In this document: positions 58,051 to 64,000 of the stretch, piece after piece
Layout of the letters: each line of letters opens with the position of its first letter
Numbering within the stretch: the stretch's first letter is position 1
DNA from: Panopea generosa
Taxonomy: Eukaryota > Mollusca > Bivalvia > Adapedonta > Hiatellidae
Reading direction: 5' to 3'
NCBI GenBank assembly: GCA_029582155.1
Contig: CM055905.1
Coordinates: 64,061,452-64,125,451, forward strand
DNA length: 64,000 nt
Position numbers and translations under genes: made by a program
Notes under the pieces: generated by a model
What the model was told of the DNA's origin: nothing
Databases searched by the model: none
What the model saw: only the letters and a program-made list of their open reading frames with translations

Positions 58051-60462
58051 GTCAGGCACGCAATATCTCTAAGTAACATATGCGTTACGATATAAAACTT
58101 GATAAACTGTCAGCGCTAAAATTAAAGACATGCAATGGTTAATTCATACTACCAAGTTATGGCTGAAAAGTTTACTAAGTACATTATTTAGAATGCTGCG
58201 CGTCCATGCGTCATATTAAACAATATTTGTTATGTATTACCAATATTAATGAATGATGTAGACGGATCATTTATGAAACATAAACATAAATGCTAGACTT
58301 AGTGCAAACTCACACTTAAACAGTCTGAGTTCACTGTGTATTCCTTATATGGCAAAATAGGTCATGTTTGTTTATATAGTGTTGTGCATAACCACGTATA
58401 AAAATTTGAAATAACATCATTCTGTTTATAGTTAGACTCGTCCAATACAGGTAACACATTAATATTGAATCTATTGTATTGTATAGTTCATGTTACAGAT
58501 ATATGTGCTGTCATCCCTAATACGGTAAGTTCCATCTAATAATAGAATATAATTTGGGTGTATACCTCGCAAATAGTTCATTGGTGTAGGTATTGGCATT
58601 GTTTTGGTTTCGGTCTAACAATATAATACTGTGTAAACTAATGTGGTAATAGGTATAACGTTTTGCGTCATTATTTACAGCAGTTGCGACTATGTTTGCA
58701 GATGCATTACATTTCACAGGGCTCTAAATGTACAGCATATATAGAGGATCTTACATGAGTGATTATTTATGAATTTTTAAAACCCGATTGAGATAATTAT
58801 ATAAAGCTCTGCGGAGTCTCGCATAAAATATTTCGTTTAATAAATTCAATAATAAATAAGCACTCCTGTAAGATCCCCATTTTGTATAATAAATACTCGT
58901 TTATGCCACGACTATGATATAACTAATCATCTTGTTATATTAGATATTTATTTAGAGCAGTGACAAATGCAATGTATGTTTTCCTTCCTTGACGTTAATG
59001 GTGTTAATTGGTTTAAACTTGTAACAGGGTTTGCAGATAGTCAGAAATAGACAAAACAACACCGTGTATTAAATTCGTATAATACGATCAGTAACCATAT
59101 TGCAAATGTGTTTAAAATGTGTTATAATTATGAATTTTTAGTTTTAAGATACTATTGGACTTCGAGTAACACCATTATATGTTCTCTGATAAGGAAATGT
59201 TACTTAATTTTATTTGTTATATTTTGACTATTTTATTCAATCAATATGATTTTAAAATTAAAAATGATCATATTGATTTATTTTATTTTTTTATTTTTCC
59301 TTCACCATACTAATATATTTCAAAATTCCACCAAGTTATATCTGATAACACATATATGCAAACAGTGTAAACATAATCGTGTTAATGCATTTATTTCTAT
59401 TGATAAACTGCTATGTTTATCACGCCATGCACAGGACGTCATTATGTACAATTATACATTTTTATCTAGACGGAATCTCTATAGGATGTAACAAACATTT
59501 AAAGCTGATTTTCAATTTCACGAAAGTGACAAATTAGAAATATTGATATGATAAAGAGAAAACCATATTAGTGTCTTATATTATCATGATTGGTACGATA
59601 AAAACAAAATCTTGACAGAGCCTCGTCGTGTTTTTTTCTAAACTTCACCTGATAAAGTTGATAATATCAGGCACTAACATGGTATTCTCTATATATACGT
59701 CTTTTTAATATATGATGATAAGGAGGTGATATTTATAAGTACATATTCGGGGCAATTAAAATAAAACTGATAGGCACAATTTCTTAAAATGTGATCCAAC
59801 GTTTATTGCTACGTTAATTTCAAAAACGGAGTGTTTGAAAGGTATGTCGTTACTTGAACATTAAAAATATCACATGATGTCATTACTAATTAATAAGAAA
59901 ATACACCTTAAAATATACCTTTGTTAATTGGTTTGTTCAAAATTACATTCATACTTTTAAGACAACCTAATTTGCATTATGGGATTGTCAAGCTTTAAAT
60001 CATAGGAACTTAAAATGAGTAAAGCACACATGTAAGTTAACATTTATTTAATTCATTATCAATATAGAAAAAGTGGTTTATGTAAGTCATTTGAAAGATT
60101 ACGTTTGATAAATACGTGTTGTTTTTTTGTAAACGTTATACTTCATTCGGCTTTGTTTTTTTTAAATGTTTCAATCATTTTTCAATCAATACATAACTAC
60201 CGCTTGTTGTCTTTCAAAATGAACCAGTGACCCGCATACTGCTAGTTGAAAAAATCCGAATTTTCTATGTTTATGAAACCTATTATGATAATAGGAACTG
60301 CCAATGTTTATTTAGTCTCTATATTGTTACTTATTACGAACATACAGGCGATGAGATTAAACTACCTTACGCTTATCACTGATAAACAGTGTACAATTAC
60401 ATCAGATCTAAAATAAATCCATGTAACTAAATAATTGTACTTGAACAGGAATGAGCATGTGT

Positions 60463-60463
60463 G

Positions 60464-60500
<37 letters not shown>

Positions 60501-60581
60501 CGCGAGAGAGAGAGATGGGAGAGAGAGAGTGAGAGAAAGGGGCGAGAGAGAGAGGGAGGGAGGAAGAGAGAAGAGAGAGAG
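60463..60581 (+). repeat. (GA)n microsatellite
   Basis: About 120 bp of nearly pure GA/GGGA repeats. The frames on both strands are simple-sequence artefacts. Confidence 0.95.
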
Positions 60582-60809
60582 ATCATATCATCATTTCTGG
60601 CAAGACAGTGATAATCCTACCTCTCCTTTTCTGTCTATAAACTAATACCATAGGTTATCAGTTAGTTTTATTTAAATGACATACATTAAGTCACAGTAAT
60701 ATATTCTTTCCTTCATATTTAATCCATATTCACAACGTTTATAAAAGTAATCAAAAAATAATTAACAAATAAGCAGAGTTGTGCCCTCACCGAATGCAAC
60801 AAAACGATA

Positions 60810-62520
60810 GCATTTGTAGTTGAGTTTATTTATGAGAAATTTGTTAAAACACATATCAGCATTTATTGAACAGAATACCCTTAATAAATGGTGTTTGATA
60901 TAAACGTGCAGTTTTACTGCTGCGGTTGGATACAATATCGGCGTTATAGGTGAAGCCTCTTTGATATAAGTTTATCTGTAAAAAAAACGTGTTGTCTAAA
61001 TGCACAAATCAGTTTTACTCTATAGTTGTAAATTATTTTAAACTCTTTATTTAACACGGTGCATTATGCTTCACTGAACATTGATTAAGGTATACGGCAC
61101 GCACACAGTTACAGTAGCGGATTTAACAGAAATAATGAATCTATTTAATTCCCACGATTTCAAATTGTGAATCATTAATCAAAATATAAAGATATATCAT
61201 TAACAACGAAGCACCTGCTGCTTTTTGACAAATCTAAGAGTAAATCTCTCAATTGTAAGATTTCTAACCTAACCAATGACTGCTATGATAAATTCGGAGT
61301 ATGGTATTTTTACAACCACTACAATTATTCCATGATGATCAGGTGATGCACTTTCCGCCAATCGAAATCATTGCTCTTGACGTAAACAAGTTATATATGA
61401 TTAATACGAGAATATGATTTTACGATCTTTACATATGTATACCAAAGTGTAATACGATAGAACTGATACTAGTATAAATATTATCGTGTTTTATGCGTAG
61501 CGCCTCGTGAAGTTACGCAGAGATCAAACCATGACCTATTGATGCTTCAGATAAAAACACGAGAATATTAATAATATCTATAGCTTACCCTTTTTGGATG
61601 TTTCCGTTTATAAATGTCCCTTTAATGATTTCCATATGATAGCAAACTTTTAGATTAAACTTTGTCAATTCACTCAACAAAAACTATGTACACGTGATAA
61701 AACGTGTGACGTAAATGTAATAAAACCAGTTTTGTTATTCTCAAAATACTTCGCAGTTACACATAATGTTAAGTATGCTGCTGTTTATAGTAACATTCTT
61801 GGAACACTTAATTTAGCTTGAATATTGGGTTAGCATGTGTACACATGAACGAATACTTTGTAATTCACCGCATTCGATAGAGGACGTTGACTCAAAATGA
61901 AAGTAAAATGATTTTGTTAATCCATTAAAAAAACATATTTATTGTTATCTAAGATGAAATTAATGCCGAAAAAGGTATCTTACAACGCTCATTTTTGTGC
62001 TATTTCATTTTTAAAAGGATATCTACGTCAATATTTTGTTAATTTTGATAAAAATGAGGTCATTTAGATATTGTTCTATTATAATTTTGAAATGGAAATA
62101 TCATTATAGAAATTGTCTTAAAAAAAACACTGAAATTTAAGTTTTTCTTAAATATATTTATGGCTATACTCCACCCACTTGGGTATAATAGGACATTTTT
62201 GTCATCACTTTAATTGCTATATGTAGATTTTAAATAAATGTAAATATAAGCAGTTAATATTGACAATTGACAAGCATATTTCTTAAAATATGTATATTTT
62301 ATACAACATATATATTAACAGTTTTTATTGTTTGAAAACGGAATGTTTTTTTCTTAATATGAAATGTTTGCCATTAAGGTTAAATATTGTGCATTGTGTA
62401 TCATAATCAGTTAATAAGCAAAATTAATAAAACTTACAAATATAATTGCCTTAAATTTTCAGTCAAAATTATATTAAAATTATTATTTTTGTGAATGGGT
62501 TCAATACAATTGTTAACTCA
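60810..62520. other. AT-rich sequence without identified features
   Basis: Read in both directions; no exon-like conserved block, RNA gene or repeat recognised. Confidence 0.5.
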
Positions 62521-62524
62521 TTTG

Positions 62525-62605
62525 AGGTTATATACGGTATATCCAGTGAAACTGGTGGAGGAATACCTAAGAATGAATGTGAGTAGAACCACCGTCCTTC
62601 TGCAA
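62525..62605 (-). mobile_element. SINE fragment
   Basis: The minus strand GGACGGTGGTTCTACTCACA, then CCTCCACCAGTTTCACTGGATAT matches the body of the SINE pair at 41715-42120. Confidence 0.6.
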
Positions 62606-62715
62606 TACAACCTACTTTGCATCATGGGACTGTGGAACTTTAAATTAAAGTGAAATAAAATGAGTAGCCCAACATATGTAAAATAAATATTCATATAAGT
62701 CATCATCATAATAAA

Positions 62716-62716
<1 letters not shown>

Positions 62717-62751
<35 letters not shown>

Positions 62752-63023
62752 TATTGAATATTTAGCGTAATGTTATGTCATCGAGGGCTAACAGACCACA
62801 GTTAACCTAATCACTGTTTTCTTTGATCGTGTAAGGTTAACCAAAACTCGAGCCCACCCCATCTCCGCAAGTAAATGATAACGTTACCACTAGGATCAGC
62901 GTTGAGAGACGAATGATAATGAGACATAATGTCGTATATCTATCATCACAGAGACTGTGGCCCGCCCAGAATTCGAACTCACGACCCTGTATTGATAGTC
63001 AGGCGCTATTGACTGAGCTAATT
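62717..63023 (-). mobile_element. tRNA-derived SINE, second full copy
   Basis: A (GATT)n tract at the left and a tRNA-like end at the right (complement TTAGCTCAGTCAATAG, B box GTTCGAATTCTG). It shares GCCATCGAGGGCTAACAG-type and AATGATAATGAGACA segments with 20484-20773 but is more diverged. Confidence 0.78.
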
Positions 63024-64000
63024 ATACAGAAAAGCGGTTTGTGTTTCACATCTGTATTCTCTGAAAAACAGGTATATATTTTAAAGATATATATATCTTT
63101 AAAAAAATCATAGGGGGAATTTGCCAGAAAAATGGTACCAATTATTTGTTTAGCTTACGGCCCATCGATTGTTAAATGTAATCAGAGAGAAAGTCAATTC
63201 TTAAACCTAACTTTCACTGCCATACAAAAGCAGCTTTCTGTTCCTGTCTCTCACATTTCATTGTGTTTAAATACAAGTTTAACATTGAATGGCTGTCGAA
63301 GCTATCATGTATATACAGAGATGCCGTTTAAGTCCTCAAAAAAGCATTTTAAAAAACACATTTTAATTACCGAAACGTTAGTAATGCAATGCCATGACAA
63401 TCTAGACACAACATATAGACAGAAGTATTATTTAAGCATATTAATAATTCAAAAAGGACATATTCTCTGTATCATCAATCATTGTCTCTTTAACTGAACA
63501 TTTGATTTATACTAATCTATATAGCTAATTTGTTCAATGAGCTCAGAGCTTTATATATGATTCGCGCTGAGGTCCGTTAATTGAGATTAAGAGAAGTCAT
63601 CGGGTCGAGACTGGCCTCAAATCTGCGACCTCTGACGCAAGAGGCCAACACTATCTATTGGTCGTTACCGCATTGCATTAACGAATATTAACCTCAGTTT
63701 TCAAATGCTTCACTGTTTTTTGTTCTTTTAAATACACAGCTACTGGTTGGTATTTTAATATTCACACGAACTAGTGACCTGCTAATTTGAATAAAAGCGG
63801 GATTTCCGATAGATACCAGGGATAGTCCAACGTTTCGGTAAGTGTTACTTTTGTCTCTGTATTGTGACGTTTATAACAAGTAAACACTTGTGCTGGGTCT
63901 CGTCATTTCTAGTTTGACGTAAATTTAAACTACTGTACGCTTTAAATTGGCACTTAACTAATTAAAAAACTGCGTAGAATAAAAGCAGAGCTAAAAATAG

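Noticed and set aside
59246-59491. 81-codon frame with a hydrophobic start resembling a signal peptide
   Set aside because: The hydrophobic run is poly-T-rich AT DNA (ILIYFIFLFFL). No cleavage-site or domain pattern follows.
60362-60645. Ser/Leu-rich and Arg/Glu-rich frames on opposite strands
   Set aside because: They are translations of the (GA)n microsatellite.
63132-63497. 121-codon plus-strand frame starting MVPIICLAYGPS
   Set aside because: No recognisable domain, no splice or promoter context, and composition like its surroundings. I cannot support it as a gene, though it is among the longer non-repeat frames here.
63600-63670. tRNA-like sequence on the minus strand (GGTAACGACCAATAG ... 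AGATTTGAGGCC)
   Set aside because: The B box is poor and no cloverleaf could be drawn; too weak to list as a feature.

Overview
The window is AT-rich animal DNA carrying spliced genes with GT-AG introns, tRNA-derived SINEs, a broken Tc1-like transposon, many short terminal-inverted-repeat elements and very long minisatellite arrays in introns. This combination, with a BIR-only IAP-type gene, fits a mollusc and most likely a bivalve. That is inference from composition and gene content; no species marker is present.

Region 1 (1-18788, + strand) is the 3' two-thirds of a 4-aminobutyrate aminotransferase gene (ABAT, GABA transaminase). Seven exons encode the last 321 residues and end at a stop at 10711. 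The last three exons lie in a 6258-bp segment (6273-12530) that is repeated head to tail at 12531-18788, so there is a second, near-identical set of terminal exons. The introns hold several minisatellites. Two of them contain an ABAT splice junction in their repeat unit.

Region 2 (18789-43200, + strand) holds mobile-element remnants and then a complete 13-exon gene (22758-43024) for a 712-residue polypeptide N-acetylgalactosaminyltransferase-like protein. It is a type II membrane protein with a GT-A catalytic domain and a C-terminal ricin-type lectin domain. Several family-invariant catalytic motifs are altered. Its introns hold a 2.5-kb array of 91-bp units, a hairpin-bearing 44-bp array, a Tc1-like remnant, MITEs, and a run of degenerate copies of the exon-10 donor region.

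Region 3 (43200-51234) has no gene I can support. It contains a 41-bp array, a 32-bp array, a long imperfect inverted repeat and two or three MITE-type elements.

Region 4 (51235-55293, - strand) is a six-exon gene for a 260-residue protein with two BIR domains and no RING. The second BIR is shortened. The first intron is only 117 nt, and if retained it introduces an in-frame stop.

Region 5 (55294-64000) is gene-poor and holds dispersed repeats, a GA microsatellite and a full-length SINE.

The three genes have unrelated roles (GABA catabolism in mitochondria, mucin-type O-glycosylation in the Golgi, apoptosis or immune regulation), and nothing suggests they work together. The most unusual theme is that tandem arrays have grown from exon-intron junctions, at least three times in two neighbouring genes, leaving decoy splice sites beside the real ones. 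All exon limits were read by eye from splice consensus and reading-frame continuity; no alignment or search was run.
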